Shown in pieces: positions 23,619-32,483 of a DNA stretch of 64,000 nt; the stretch's first letter is position 1; each line of letters opens with the position of its first letter. Under the pieces are notes generated by a model. It made no database searches and had not been told where the DNA came from. It was given only the letters and a program-made list of their open reading frames with translations. A program made the translations under genes and the position numbers. The DNA comes from FEN-1191 sp036490715 (GTDB taxonomy: Bacteria > Pseudomonadota > Gammaproteobacteria > Steroidobacterales > Steroidobacteraceae): NCBI GenBank assembly GCA_036490715.1, contig DASXDL010000004.1:23143-87142 (forward strand). The letters are read 5' to 3'.

Positions 23619-25259
23619 TCAGAACAGCGCGGCTGCCTTCTGAAAGGCGATGTAGACGCCGATCAGGAACGGGATGCCGATCGCCAGCCACGCCAGCACT
23701 CCGGCCAATCCAAAGCTGCCGCGCGCGGCGCTGTCGGCGTTGCCGGCGGTGCGGTCCTCGTGTTGCAGGGCTTTTTCTCGCGCCAGCTGGTCGGCGGTCA
23801 TGTAGTACTTGGGGTCGACCGGCCGCATCAGCAGGTTGCAGATCAGCCCGACCAGCAGCAGCCCCGCCAAAATGTACAGCGTGTGATCGTAGACCAGGCT
23901 CTTGGGCGCGCCGGCATCAAGCTGTGCCTGGCGCAGCGCGGCGATCAGAAACGGTCCAACCACGCCGGCGACCGACCAGGCGGTCAGCAACCGGCCATGA
24001 ATCGCACCCACCATCTGGGTGCCGAACACGTCAGCCAGATACGCCGGGATGGTCGAGAAGCCGCCGCCGTACATCGAGATGATCAGGCACACCGCGATCA
24101 CGAACAATGCCGCCTGCCCCATGTGACCAAAGGTCGGCAGGCTGACGTACAGCACCATGCCGAAGATGAAGTACACGCAGTAGGTGAGCTTGCGGCCGAG
24201 GTAATCGGACGAGGACGCCCAGAAAATGCGGCCCAGGCTGTTGAACAGACTGATCAGGCCGACCAGTCCGGCAGCCGAGGCGACCACGGCGGCTTTCTGG
24301 GCCACGGTGAGTTCGGTCCCCCCGCTCAGGCCGATGAGCCGTGCGCCGAACACGTCCTGGAACATCGGACTGGCCATCGACAGCACCCCGATCCCCGCGG
24401 TGACGTTCAGGCACAGCACCAGCCACAGCAGCCAGAACTGCGGGGTCTTCCACGCCGTGTTCAGGTGCACGTGATTCTGCGTGATCATCGCCTTGGTCTT
24501 GCCGTCGGCCGGCGGGCTCCAGCCGCTCGGACGCCAGCCGCTCGGGGGTACGCGCATGCCGAAGGCACCGGCGGACATGGCAATGAAATAGATGATGCCC
24601 ATCGCGATCATGGTCGCGGCCACGCCGCGCGCGGCATCGCCGTTACCGAAGTGCTTCATCAAGGCCACCGCCAGAGGCGAGCCGATCATCGCGCCACCGC
24701 CGTAGCCCATAATTGCAAAGCCGGTCGCCATGCCACGCCGGTCCGGGAACCACTTGATCAGCGTCGACACCGGGCAGATGTAGCCCAGTCCCATGCCGAC
24801 GCCGCCGATGATGCCGGTGCCCACCCACAGCAACCACAGCTGATGCATCGACACGCCGATACCGCCCAGGATCATGCCGCCGCCCCAGCACAGTGCGGCG
24901 ATGAACCCGGCCTTGCGCGGGCCAGCATGCTCGAGCCAGCCGCCCCAGAGCGCAGCCGCGATGCCGAGGAAGGCGATGAAGAATTCGAAGGTATGGGTAA
25001 CCAGTGGCACATTCCAGTTGCACGTGGTCGACGTCAGCATCGCGACCCAGGAGAGCGCCTTGCAGCCCGCCTCGTCGGTATTGGTCAGCAGGCGGCTCAT
25101 GGGCAGCCAGAACACCGAGAAGCCGTACCCCATGCCGATGCACAGGTGAATCGCCAGTGCCGCCGGCGGCACCAGCCAACGATTGAATGCCGGTCCGGCC
25201 AGCGACCGGTCACGATCCAGCAGGCCGCCCGGCGCTGCTGTGGCTATGGCTTCTGACAT
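23619..25259 (-). CDS. MFS transporter, OFA (oxalate/formate antiporter) family
   Basis: A 546-residue major facilitator protein with 12 predicted helices. The OFA-type features are the GMGYGFSVFWLPMS first-helix segment, GIIGGVGMGLGYICPVSTLIKWFPDRRGMATGFAIMGYGGGAMI (family signature with the cytoplasmic DRRG), and GRIFWASSSDYLGRK in the second half. An insert between helices 6 and 7 and a C-terminal tail make it longer than OxlT. Substrate is a carboxylate by family membership; oxalate or formate is not proven. The upstream spacer carries dyad and direct-repeat elements. Confidence 0.9.
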   Translation of the reverse strand: MSEAIATAAPGGLLDRDRSLAGPAFNRWLVPPAALAIHLCIGMGYGFSVFWLPMSRLLTNTDEAGCKALSWVAMLTSTTCNWNVPLVTHTFEFFIAFLGIAAALWGGWLEHAGPRKAGFIAALCWGGGMILGGIGVSMHQLWLLWVGTGIIGGVGMGLGYICPVSTLIKWFPDRRGMATGFAIMGYGGGAMIGSPLAVALMKHFGNGDAARGVAATMIAMGIIYFIAMSAGAFGMRVPPSGWRPSGWSPPADGKTKAMITQNHVHLNTAWKTPQFWLLWLVLCLNVTAGIGVLSMASPMFQDVFGARLIGLSGGTELTVAQKAAVVASAAGLVGLISLFNSLGRIFWASSSDYLGRKLTYCVYFIFGMVLYVSLPTFGHMGQAALFVIAVCLIISMYGGGFSTIPAYLADVFGTQMVGAIHGRLLTAWSVAGVVGPFLIAALRQAQLDAGAPKSLVYDHTLYILAGLLLVGLICNLLMRPVDPKYYMTADQLAREKALQHEDRTAGNADSAARGSFGLAGVLAWLAIGIPFLIGVYIAFQKAAALF

Positions 25260-25579
25260 GGTGTGTCCTCGCTTGCAGTTATCGTTCTAGTGGACTTGTC
25301 GTCGGCAGCGGGAGAAAGCTGTCATGCGCTTTTCACCCCCAGCGCATGATAATTCATGTAGTTGTGAAGAAGTTGTGAAGGTTGAAATCGCCCGGCACCC
25401 GCCCGGCCCGAAGATCGAGCTTCGCCTTATGTTCTTCCAACAAGCCTTTGATTTTTATTGAAGGCCGATGTGCGGCAGGGGATATCCGTCGCGTCCTACA
25501 GGATGACTCGCTGACGATGGATGGCAGCGGCGCGATCAACGGCTCAGGCTGCGGCTTTTGGCACTCTGGGAGCACAGCG
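25260..25579. promoter_or_regulatory. 320-bp spacer with an inverted repeat and a phased direct repeat
   Basis: This divergent spacer holds two clear elements upstream of the MFS gene. TCATGCGCT (25322-25330) and AGCGCATGA (25341-25349) form a perfect 9-bp inverted repeat with a 10-nt spacer, centred about 77 nt from the MFS start. AGTTGTGAAG occurs at 25360-25369 and 25371-25380, a direct repeat with 11-bp spacing (one helical turn). On the minus strand TATCAT (plus 25347-25352) between them could be a -10. I see no gene in the rest. Confidence 0.5.
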
Positions 25580-25843
25580 ATGAATACCGTCCCATCCGTA
25601 CAGGATCCGCAGCGCGCCGACGCCCCGATCGACGAGCAGCCCATTGAGAGCAGCTGGCCGGCGCGCAATTTTGATCCCGCCGCCCCGCGACAAACATTGA
25701 TCGCCACGGCGGCCTATTACCGCGCGGCTCGCCGGGATTTCGAACCCGGCCACGAGCTCGAGGACTGGCTGGCGGCCGAGCGCGAGATCGAGGGCATCGG
25801 CAACGCCACCGGCGACGCGGCCGATGCGCCGCAGGCCGACTAA
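25580..25843 (+). CDS. DUF2934 protein
   Basis: An 87-residue soluble protein whose C-terminal half has the DUF2934 pattern: A-A-Y-Y-R-A-A-R-R-D-F then PGHELEDWLAAEREI. The ATG at 25580 has GGGAG 8 nt upstream; the frame is open further 5' to 25382 but without family similarity. It converges with the hybrid histidine kinase gene, sharing 4 nt at the stops. Function unknown. Confidence 0.8.
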   Translation: MNTVPSVQDPQRADAPIDEQPIESSWPARNFDPAAPRQTLIATAAYYRAARRDFEPGHELEDWLAAEREIEGIGNATGDAADAPQAD

Positions 25844-27798
25844 CGCTGCTGCTGCCGCTGCTGCGTCCGCACCAGCGGGCGGCCCAACTTGGCGATGGCG
25901 GCGCTCAGGGCATCGGCGTTGACCGGCTTGGACAGGTGCATCTGAAAGCCCGCTTCGACGGCATCCTGGCGATCCTCGGTGCGCGAATAAGCGGTCAGTG
26001 CGATCGCCGGTAGCCGATCGGGCGGATACGCCCCGGCCCGCAGCGCGCGGATCAGCTGGTAGCCATCGCGTTTGGCCATGCCGATGTCGCTCACCAGCAC
26101 GTGCGGCGCCACCTGCCCGATCTGCGCCAGGGCTTCGTCGGCCCCATTCGCCTCGCTCACCTCGGCGCCGGCATCGCTCAGCAGCCGCACGATCAGCGCC
26201 CGCGCATCCATGTCATCCTCGACCACCAGCACGTGAATGCCCGACAGCATCGCTTCCTGCGTGTGCAGCACGGCCGCAGCCTTCTCGTGCGTGAGCGGCA
26301 AGCGCACGCAGAAGCGCGCGCCCTGCCCTAGGCCGGCGCTGCTGGCCGTGATCGAGCCGTGATGGGCCTGGACCAGATGGCGCACGATCGACAGGCCGAT
26401 GCCCAGACCGGCAAAGCTCTTGCTGGTGCCCGAGTCCTGCTGACTGAATCGATCGAAAATCCGTGGCAGAAATTCCGGGTTGATGCCCTGACCGGTATCG
26501 ACGACGTCGATCAGATACTCCTGGTCGCAGGCGTACGCGTGAACGTCGATCCGCCCGCCCTTGGGCGTGAACTTGATGGCATTGCTCAGCAGGTTCCACA
26601 CCACCTGCTGCAGGCGCGCTTCGTCGGCCATGGCGGTGGCATCGTAATCGGCGATCTGCGACTTGAGCTGCACGCCCTTGGCCTGCGCCTGCGCGGCCAC
26701 CACCTCCTGCGCAGCCTCCACCGCCAGCGCCGGATGCACGATCTCGAGGTCATAGCGCATCTTGCCGAAACGGATGCCGGCGAAGTCCAGCAGATCCGAG
26801 ATCAGATGTGACTGCACGCGCGAATTGCGTTCGATCGCCTCGATTCCCTGCTTCACCAGCGGCGCGGTACCCGGCACGCGGGTGAGTACCTTGGCCCATC
26901 CGAGGATGGCGTTGAGCGGATTGCGCAGTTCGTGCGACAGCGTCGCCAGAAAGTCATCCTTCAGCCGATTGCTTTGCTCAGCCTCGGCGCGCGCCGCGCG
27001 CTCGCTGCGCAGCAGCCGTTCGCGCTCGGACTCGGCGCGCCGTTGCTCGGTCACGTCGCTGGCGATCGCGATTCGCGCACCGCTGCCGGCCTCGCTGGCG
27101 ATGCGCCACTCGACCTCGGTGACGCTGCCATCCTCGTGTGCCATCGACAGCACGCCATCGAAACTGCCGTGCAGCTCGAGCTGCGAGCGCATGCCCGCAA
27201 TCTCGGCAGCGTGCGCCGGCGCAATCAGGCTGGCAAAGCTGCGACCGACGATGGCGGAGCTGTCACGGCGCGCCAACGCACCAAACGCCGGGTTGATTTC
27301 GCGGTAGTTCAGATCGGCATCCAGTAGCGCAATGCCGCTCGATGCCAGATCGAACACGGTGCGAAACCGGGTGTCCGCCTGCCGCTTGATGATGTCGGCC
27401 TGGCGGGCGAACAGCAGCGCGCGCACCGTGGCGAGCAGCACGGTCGGGTCCACCGGATGAACCAGATAGCTGTCGGCGCCCGCCGCCAGCCCTTGCGTCA
27501 TATCGGTGCTGTCCATGAACGTGGCCGACAGGTGCACGATCGGCAGCAGTGCGGTGTGGCTGCGGGCGCGCAGCTGGCGGCAAACCTCGAAGCCGTCGAT
27601 GTCCGGCAGGTTGATATCAAGCACCAGCAGGCTGATGTCCTGTTCGGCCAGCGCCAGCGCCTTGCTGCCGTTGTCGGCTTCGATCACTTCGAAACCGCCC
27701 GAACGCAGGACGCGCGAGGTCGTGTACAGCGATGCCGCATTGTCATCGACCACCGCAATCTTCTGCTGCCGGATCTGGGCCGGCAGATCCGCGCTCAT
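25840..27798 (-). CDS. Hybrid histidine kinase REC-PAS-HisKA-HATPase-REC
   Basis: A 652-residue cytoplasmic protein. REC1 (about 12-130) has VVDDN and phospho-acceptor D61, but the conserved Lys is replaced (LVHP instead of x-K-P). A PAS domain follows (145-255), then HisKA with SHELRNPLN (H289), HATPase (N-box NLLSNAIKF, DTGQGI, GLGIGLS) and a complete REC2 (VEDDMDA, VSDIGMAKRDG, LSKP). It overlaps the preceding kinase gene by 4 nt and closes the stressosome operon. It is the likely phosphorelay output; no DNA-binding domain is present. Confidence 0.92.
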   Translation of the reverse strand: MSADLPAQIRQQKIAVVDDNAASLYTTSRVLRSGGFEVIEADNGSKALALAEQDISLLVLDINLPDIDGFEVCRQLRARSHTALLPIVHLSATFMDSTDMTQGLAAGADSYLVHPVDPTVLLATVRALLFARQADIIKRQADTRFRTVFDLASSGIALLDADLNYREINPAFGALARRDSSAIVGRSFASLIAPAHAAEIAGMRSQLELHGSFDGVLSMAHEDGSVTEVEWRIASEAGSGARIAIASDVTEQRRAESERERLLRSERAARAEAEQSNRLKDDFLATLSHELRNPLNAILGWAKVLTRVPGTAPLVKQGIEAIERNSRVQSHLISDLLDFAGIRFGKMRYDLEIVHPALAVEAAQEVVAAQAQAKGVQLKSQIADYDATAMADEARLQQVVWNLLSNAIKFTPKGGRIDVHAYACDQEYLIDVVDTGQGINPEFLPRIFDRFSQQDSGTSKSFAGLGIGLSIVRHLVQAHHGSITASSAGLGQGARFCVRLPLTHEKAAAVLHTQEAMLSGIHVLVVEDDMDARALIVRLLSDAGAEVSEANGADEALAQIGQVAPHVLVSDIGMAKRDGYQLIRALRAGAYPPDRLPAIALTAYSRTEDRQDAVEAGFQMHLSKPVNADALSAAIAKLGRPLVRTQQRQQQR

Positions 27799-28685
27799 AC
27801 GCCCTCCGGCGGCTGCGGTTGCGCCGAATACAGCAATGGCACCGTAACCCAGAAGCGCGAGCCCTTGCCAAGCTCGCTGCTGGCACCGACCCGGCCCCCA
27901 AGCAAGCCGGCGAATTTCTTCGCCAGCGACAAACCCAGCCCGGTACCGCGCAGCCGCCGCTGCAGCCGGGTATCGATCTGAACGAAATCGGAGAACAGCG
28001 CCGCCAGATGCTCGGCGGCAATGCCGATGCCGGTATCGGTCACGGAAAATTCGATCTCCGAGGGCTGAACCAGTTGCGCGACGATGCGTACCTCGCCTTC
28101 GGCCGTGAATTTGAGCGCATTTGAGATGTAGTTGCGCAGGATCTGCGACAGCTTCTTGTCATCGGTATAGAGCCGTGGAATGGAGTCTGGTTCCTCGAAC
28201 ACCAGTGACACCGCGCTGGTGGCGACGATCGGCTTGAACATGCCGCGCAACGCCGAAAACAGATCCACCATCTCGAACCATTCGGGCGAAATCGAGATGC
28301 GCCCGGCTTCTACCTTGGCCAGATCGAGCAGGTCGTCGACCATTTCGGTCAGCTCCCGGACCGAGCTGCGCACGAACTCTACCTGCCGCACCTGCTCGTT
28401 GGTCAACGGGCCATCCATGCGCGCCAGCAGCATGTTGGCGAGGCTGGTGATCGAGGTCAGTGGGGTGCGAAACTCGTGGCTCATGTAGGACAGGAAGCGG
28501 CTCTTCAGGTCGGCGGCTTTGCGCAGCTGCGAGGCCTTGTCATCCAGTTCGGCGTACAGCGCGACCACGCCCTTGTTGGTCTCGCTCAACTCGGAGCGCA
28601 GCGCCTCGATCTCGAGTTCGCGCTGCGCCAGGAGCGCCTGCGTCTCGGCCAGCCGCTCGACTTCCGGACGCGGGGCGGCCGCCAT
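27795..28685 (-). CDS. Cytoplasmic histidine kinase, stressosome operon
   Basis: A 296-residue kinase without transmembrane segments. An N-terminal coiled coil (about 10-60) leads to HisKA with YMSHEFRTPL (H70) and a HATPase domain (NYISNALKFT, DTGIGI, GTGLGLSLAKKF). No sensor domain is present, so the input probably comes from partner proteins, here the stressosome components encoded upstream. Its ATG shares one base with the stop of the phosphatase fusion gene, and its 3' end overlaps the hybrid kinase start. Confidence 0.9.
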   Translation of the reverse strand: MAAAPRPEVERLAETQALLAQRELEIEALRSELSETNKGVVALYAELDDKASQLRKAADLKSRFLSYMSHEFRTPLTSITSLANMLLARMDGPLTNEQVRQVEFVRSSVRELTEMVDDLLDLAKVEAGRISISPEWFEMVDLFSALRGMFKPIVATSAVSLVFEEPDSIPRLYTDDKKLSQILRNYISNALKFTAEGEVRIVAQLVQPSEIEFSVTDTGIGIAAEHLAALFSDFVQIDTRLQRRLRGTGLGLSLAKKFAGLLGGRVGASSELGKGSRFWVTVPLLYSAQPQPPEGV

Positions 28686-29677
28686 CAGCCGAACACCAGC
28701 ACGGTGGCATCGTCACGTTCGCGGCGATGGTCGCGGTACAGCACCGCGGCAATGACGGCCGGATGCCGGTGTAGCAACCCGTCCTTGCGCGCCAGATCCC
28801 AGCGGCCCGACAGGCCATCGGAATGCATGACAAAGATCGAATTGGACGGTCGCTGATACTCGAACTGCCGCATCCTGGGCAGCCGCACACCGAGCGTGCC
28901 GTTGTGCGAAGCCAGCCCCTGCGATTTCTCCGCGCTGATCATTGAGCCCGCGATGTTGCCCACGCCGGCGTAGCACACCCGTCCTTGACGATCCGTGCGC
29001 ATGCAGGCGGCCGCTGCGCCCCGCGTGCCGACCATGCTGCGATGGGCGCGTTCGATTACGCTGTGCGGTGGATCGAAAGGGGCCTGCAGAAACGCCTTAG
29101 CGGAGCATATGGCGGCTTCGGCGGCCAGCGGGCCGTGACCGAGACCGTCTATGACGATCGCGGCCATCTGCTCACCGTCGGCGGCCAGCTGCCAGCGATC
29201 GCCGCAGATCAGCTCCCCGGGCATGCTGATGCTGACCGCGCCGAAGCGCTGGCTGCACAGGCTGCCGATCCGCGCCATCACCACGGTGCCTTCACCAACC
29301 ACTGAGTGCAGATCGAATTCCACCGCCAGGCGCCGCACCGCACCCAGGCCGGTGCCGGAGGTGCCCGCGGTGGAGAAGCCGTCGCGCAGGCAGCTATCGA
29401 CGTTGCCCATGCCGGGGCCGCGGTCAATCGCCAGCACTTCGATCGCGCGGCTGTCGGCGGTGACGATCGGCTGCAGCAACAGCTCGCCGCCGCCGCCATG
29501 CTGCAGTAGGTTGTTTGCCAGCTCGGTGGCGATGATGCCGACCCGCCCCACCAGCGTATCGTTCAATCCCTGCTCCCGCGCCAACTGCTGTGCGTCGCGG
29601 CGCGCGGCCCCCACCCGGGTGGGCTCATCGATCAGATGGCGGCGTTGTTCGATACTGCCCTGCACCTGCACACTCAC
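28685..29677 (-). CDS. RsbT-like ATPase fused to RsbX/SpoIIE-type phosphatase
   Basis: A 330-residue two-domain protein. Residues 20-135 form a GHKL ATPase like RsbT/anti-sigma kinases (TELANNLLQHGGGG, DRGPGM, GTSGTGLGAVRRL). Residues 145-330 form a PP2C-type phosphatase (DGEQMAAIVIDGLGHGPLAAEAA, VCYAGVGNIAG, HSDGLSGRWD), like RsbX or SpoIIE. RsbX resets stressosomes by dephosphorylating RsbR/RsbS, so this is probably the reset phosphatase with a built-in kinase-like domain. It overlaps rsbT by 4 nt. Confidence 0.88.
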   Translation of the reverse strand: MSVQVQGSIEQRRHLIDEPTRVGAARRDAQQLAREQGLNDTLVGRVGIIATELANNLLQHGGGGELLLQPIVTADSRAIEVLAIDRGPGMGNVDSCLRDGFSTAGTSGTGLGAVRRLAVEFDLHSVVGEGTVVMARIGSLCSQRFGAVSISMPGELICGDRWQLAADGEQMAAIVIDGLGHGPLAAEAAICSAKAFLQAPFDPPHSVIERAHRSMVGTRGAAAACMRTDRQGRVCYAGVGNIAGSMISAEKSQGLASHNGTLGVRLPRMRQFEYQRPSNSIFVMHSDGLSGRWDLARKDGLLHRHPAVIAAVLYRDHRRERDDATVLVFG

Positions 29678-30075
29678 TTCCAGCGCGTGATAATCACTCG
29701 CGTTCCTTCACCGACCTTCGAATCGATCTCAAACTGGTTGACCAGCCGGCGCGCGCCTGACAGACCCATGCCAAGGCCGGTGCCCGACGACCAGCCGTCT
29801 GACATCGCCAGTTCGAGGTTGGCAATCCCGGGGCCCTGGTCACTGAAGGTCAGGCGCAGGCCGCGGTGTGCGCCTTCCTCCACTCGCTCCCAGTGCATCT
29901 GCCCGCCGCCACCGTAGATCAGCGCGTTGCGCGCCAGCTCGCTCGCGGCAGTGACCATCTTGGTCTGATCCACCAGCGAGAAACCCAACTCCTGCGACAG
30001 GCGGCGCACCAGCTGGCGCGCCAGGACGATGTCGTGCTCGGAACCCAGCGGCGTATCACCCGGCGAATCGGTCAC
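29674..30075 (-). CDS. rsbT: Serine/threonine kinase RsbT
   Basis: A 133-residue GHKL-fold kinase. N-box ASELARNALIYGGGG, DQGPGIAN and GTGLGMGLSGARRL mark the ATP site. In stressosomes RsbT phosphorylates RsbS and RsbR, leaves the complex and activates a downstream partner. The start is set to GTG 30075, the first start codon after the rsbS stop (30089-30091), 13 nt apart; longer in-frame readings run inside rsbS. No good Shine-Dalgarno is seen, so coupling to rsbS translation is likely. Confidence 0.9.
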   Translation of the reverse strand: MTDSPGDTPLGSEHDIVLARQLVRRLSQELGFSLVDQTKMVTAASELARNALIYGGGGQMHWERVEEGAHRGLRLTFSDQGPGIANLELAMSDGWSSGTGLGMGLSGARRLVNQFEIDSKVGEGTRVIITRWK

Positions 30076-30088
30076 GGCAGAGCGCCAT

Positions 30089-30442
30089 TCACACGCTGCG
30101 ACGAAGCAGTGCCATGCCGCGCTCGACCGACAGTGCCGTGGCGATGCCGGGCAACGACAGTCCCAGCTCCACCAGCGTGATGGCAACCGCGGGGCGCATG
30201 CCGACCAGCACCGTGGCGGCATCCAGGATTCGGCCCATCCCGGAAATGTCCGAGATCACCCGACCGATGAAGGAATCCACCATCTCCAGCGCCGAGATGT
30301 CGATCAGCACGCCGCGGGCGCTGAAGCGCGCGATCGCCTGGGTCAGATCCTCCTGCAGCTGCATCGCCACCCGGTCGTGCAGATCCACCTGGACCGTGAC
30401 CAGCAGGAACTCTCCCATCCGTAGGATTGGAATACGGTCCAT
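30089..30442 (-). CDS. rsbS: Stressosome scaffold protein RsbS (STAS)
   Basis: A 117-residue single STAS domain. The phospho-acceptor region LIDISALEMVDSFIGRVIS contains Ser57, which corresponds to Ser59 of Bacillus RsbS. The segment MRPAVAITLVELGL is also conserved. RsbS co-assembles with RsbR and holds RsbT until phosphorylated. It starts 7 nt after rsbR. Confidence 0.93.
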   Translation of the reverse strand: MDRIPILRMGEFLLVTVQVDLHDRVAMQLQEDLTQAIARFSARGVLIDISALEMVDSFIGRVISDISGMGRILDAATVLVGMRPAVAITLVELGLSLPGIATALSVERGMALLRRSV

Positions 30443-30449
30443 ATGTGCC

Positions 30450-31301
30450 TCAGCGGCTGACGGTAAAGCCGCTGCGCTTGAGCGCCAGCGCCAGAGCGTC
30501 GGCCAGGTTGGCCTTGGTGATCACGCCATGCAGCTCCACGCCGAGGTGCACGATGGTCTGCGCGATCTGCGGACGCACACCGCTGATGATGCATTCAGCA
30601 CCCATCAGTCGCAGCGCCGTCACGGTCTTGAGCAGGTGCTGCGCCACCAGCGTGTCGACCGTCGGAACGCCGGTGATATCGATGATCGCCATTTCCGATC
30701 CGGTGTCGACGATCTTCTGCAGCAGCGACTCCATCACGATCTGGGTGCGGGCCGAATCCAGCGTGCCGATCATCGGCAGTGCCAGGATGCCATCCCACAG
30801 CTTGACCACCGGCGTCGACAGCTCCAGCATTTCCTCCTGCTGGCGATTGATCAGTTCCTCGCGCGCGCGCTGAAAGGTCGACACCGTATACAGTCCAATG
30901 CGGTCGATGATCTGCGTGGCAGCCCAGATTTCATCTGCCAGCAATTCGGCATTGCCGCCGGCCTCGGTGCGCAGGGCCTGAAACAGCGGCTGCTTGAGTG
31001 AGAACACGAAGGTGGCCGTCTCGGCGGAGGAGAAACCCTGCAGCACCCGTGCGCGCGACAGGCCCTCGAGGAACTCGCGCAGCTCGTTGCTCTGGGTGGC
31101 CTGCAGGTCATCCGCATGCTTGCCCTCCACGGCTGCGGCCAGCAGCTGTAGCAGCCGGGTACCCTGCTCTTCCAGTTCGCCAACGCCGATGCGACCGTTG
31201 GCGGTCACCGTGGGAGAGTCCGCCATCAGTCGCAACCACTCGGACTGAAGTTGCTTGCTGCGCTTTTTGAGCACAGTGGCGATCAAGCCGCTCGAAGCCA
31301 T
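30450..31301 (-). CDS. rsbR: Stressosome sensor protein RsbR (STAS)
   Basis: A 283-residue protein: an N-terminal helical sensor domain (about 1-150, globin-like in characterised RsbR but not recognisable here), a linker helix, and a C-terminal STAS domain. Both phosphorylatable threonines are kept, in IDITGVPTVDT (T217) and RPQIAQTIVHLGV (T249), matching T171 and T205 of Bacillus RsbR. The ATG at 31301 has GGGAGG 7 nt upstream. First gene of the six-gene operon. Confidence 0.93.
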   Translation of the reverse strand: MASSGLIATVLKKRSKQLQSEWLRLMADSPTVTANGRIGVGELEEQGTRLLQLLAAAVEGKHADDLQATQSNELREFLEGLSRARVLQGFSSAETATFVFSLKQPLFQALRTEAGGNAELLADEIWAATQIIDRIGLYTVSTFQRAREELINRQQEEMLELSTPVVKLWDGILALPMIGTLDSARTQIVMESLLQKIVDTGSEMAIIDITGVPTVDTLVAQHLLKTVTALRLMGAECIISGVRPQIAQTIVHLGVELHGVITKANLADALALALKRSGFTVSR

Positions 31302-31527
31302 GATGATTCCTCCCACCAGTGATCAGTTATGGTACCACGGCGTTTTCCGGCCTTTTCCAGGCCCGACCGGACTTGCGGCCACGGCAACGCCGGCTTCGGT
31401 TGAATTTCTTACAAAGCGTCGCATGCCGGCCCGCGCCGACAGTCGCCCGCGCGCTTGGCCGCTCGCGTAAGCGCCATCAGCCCCGCATTCTGCCGGCACG
31501 ATCTGTCGCCAGCGAGAACGAGTCACC

Positions 31528-31764
31528 ATGAACGACACCCGCACTCCGTCAAATCCGCCCCTTCCCGACCCGTTGCTGAAGCAACCGGAGCGCGACGGCA
31601 CGATGACTGGCGCGCAGTCAGCGCCTTCGGCCGCTGAAGAAAGCGCCGATGAAACCGGCAATCGGGCACTACACAAGGTGGCCAGCGGCCCTAATCCTCA
31701 CGTGGAACGGCACGAGCCATCTCCCGAAGCCGGCAGCGATAAGAGCCCTGCCGGCCGCTGGTGA
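31528..31764 (+). CDS. Small hydrophilic hypothetical protein
   Basis: A 78-residue, Pro/Ser/Glu-rich polar frame with no hydrophobic segment and no recognisable domain. It is divergent from the stressosome operon and follows 226 bp of non-coding DNA. A GAGAACGAG stretch upstream is only a weak ribosome-binding site. Disorder-prone composition would fit a small stress protein, but it may also be a chance frame. Confidence 0.45.
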   Translation: MNDTRTPSNPPLPDPLLKQPERDGTMTGAQSAPSAAEESADETGNRALHKVASGPNPHVERHEPSPEAGSDKSPAGRW

Positions 31765-31791
31765 GGACTCGGACGGCCTCTTCTGAGACCG

Positions 31792-32367
31792 TCAGCGGCG
31801 GTTGCGGCCTGCTGCGCCACGCGCCTGGCTGAACAGCTTGATGATCTCGCGATTGAACGCCGGCAGATCGTCGGGCTTGCGGCTGGTGACTAGATTACCG
31901 TCCACCACCACTTCTTCATCGACCCAGTGGCCTGCGGCATTCTCGATATCCGTCTTCAGCGATGGCCACGACGTCATGCGCCGCCCGCTCGCCGCTCCGC
32001 TCTCGACCACCGTCCAGGGGCCATGGCAGATTGCTGCAACAGGCTTGCCGCTGTCGAAGAACGCTTTGACGAACGCGACTGCCTTAGGCAACGTGCGCAA
32101 AGTGTCTGGGTTCATGACACCGCCCGGCAGCACCAGCGCATCGAAGTCATCGGCATCGGCCTCATCGAGCGTCAGATCCACCGGCACCGGGTCCTCGGCC
32201 CATTCCTTGTGCTTCCAGCCGCGCACCGCCCCGCGCCTGGGCGCCACCAGCTTGGTGGTGGCGCCGGCCTCATCCAGCGCCTTGCGCGGCTCGAGCAGCT
32301 CGGACTGCTCGAATCCATCGGTGGCCAGAATCGCGATATTCAGACCGTTCAATCCTTGCTGCGGCAT
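31792..32367 (-). CDS. DJ-1/PfpI family protein (YhbO-like)
   Basis: A 191-residue protein of the DJ-1/PfpI superfamily. The nucleophile elbow AAICHGPW places Cys114 next to His115, and the early E20 (TDGFEQSEL) is the conserved acidic partner; DALVLPGGVMNPD is the other signature. YhbO-type members are stress proteins described as proteases or deglycases. AGGAG lies 10 nt before the ATG at 32367. It is near, but convergent to, the small ORF at 31528. Confidence 0.92.
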   Translation of the reverse strand: MPQQGLNGLNIAILATDGFEQSELLEPRKALDEAGATTKLVAPRRGAVRGWKHKEWAEDPVPVDLTLDEADADDFDALVLPGGVMNPDTLRTLPKAVAFVKAFFDSGKPVAAICHGPWTVVESGAASGRRMTSWPSLKTDIENAAGHWVDEEVVVDGNLVTSRKPDDLPAFNREIIKLFSQARGAAGRNRR

Positions 32368-32483
32368 GATCGCTGTTCTCCTGTGATCACCGGCAAGCGT
32401 GCGGGTGTCAGGCATGCTCGCCGCGATCGCGGCGCGCGCGGCATCGGGGTGCGAGACCGTGTTTCGATCAGACGTGGCTGACG

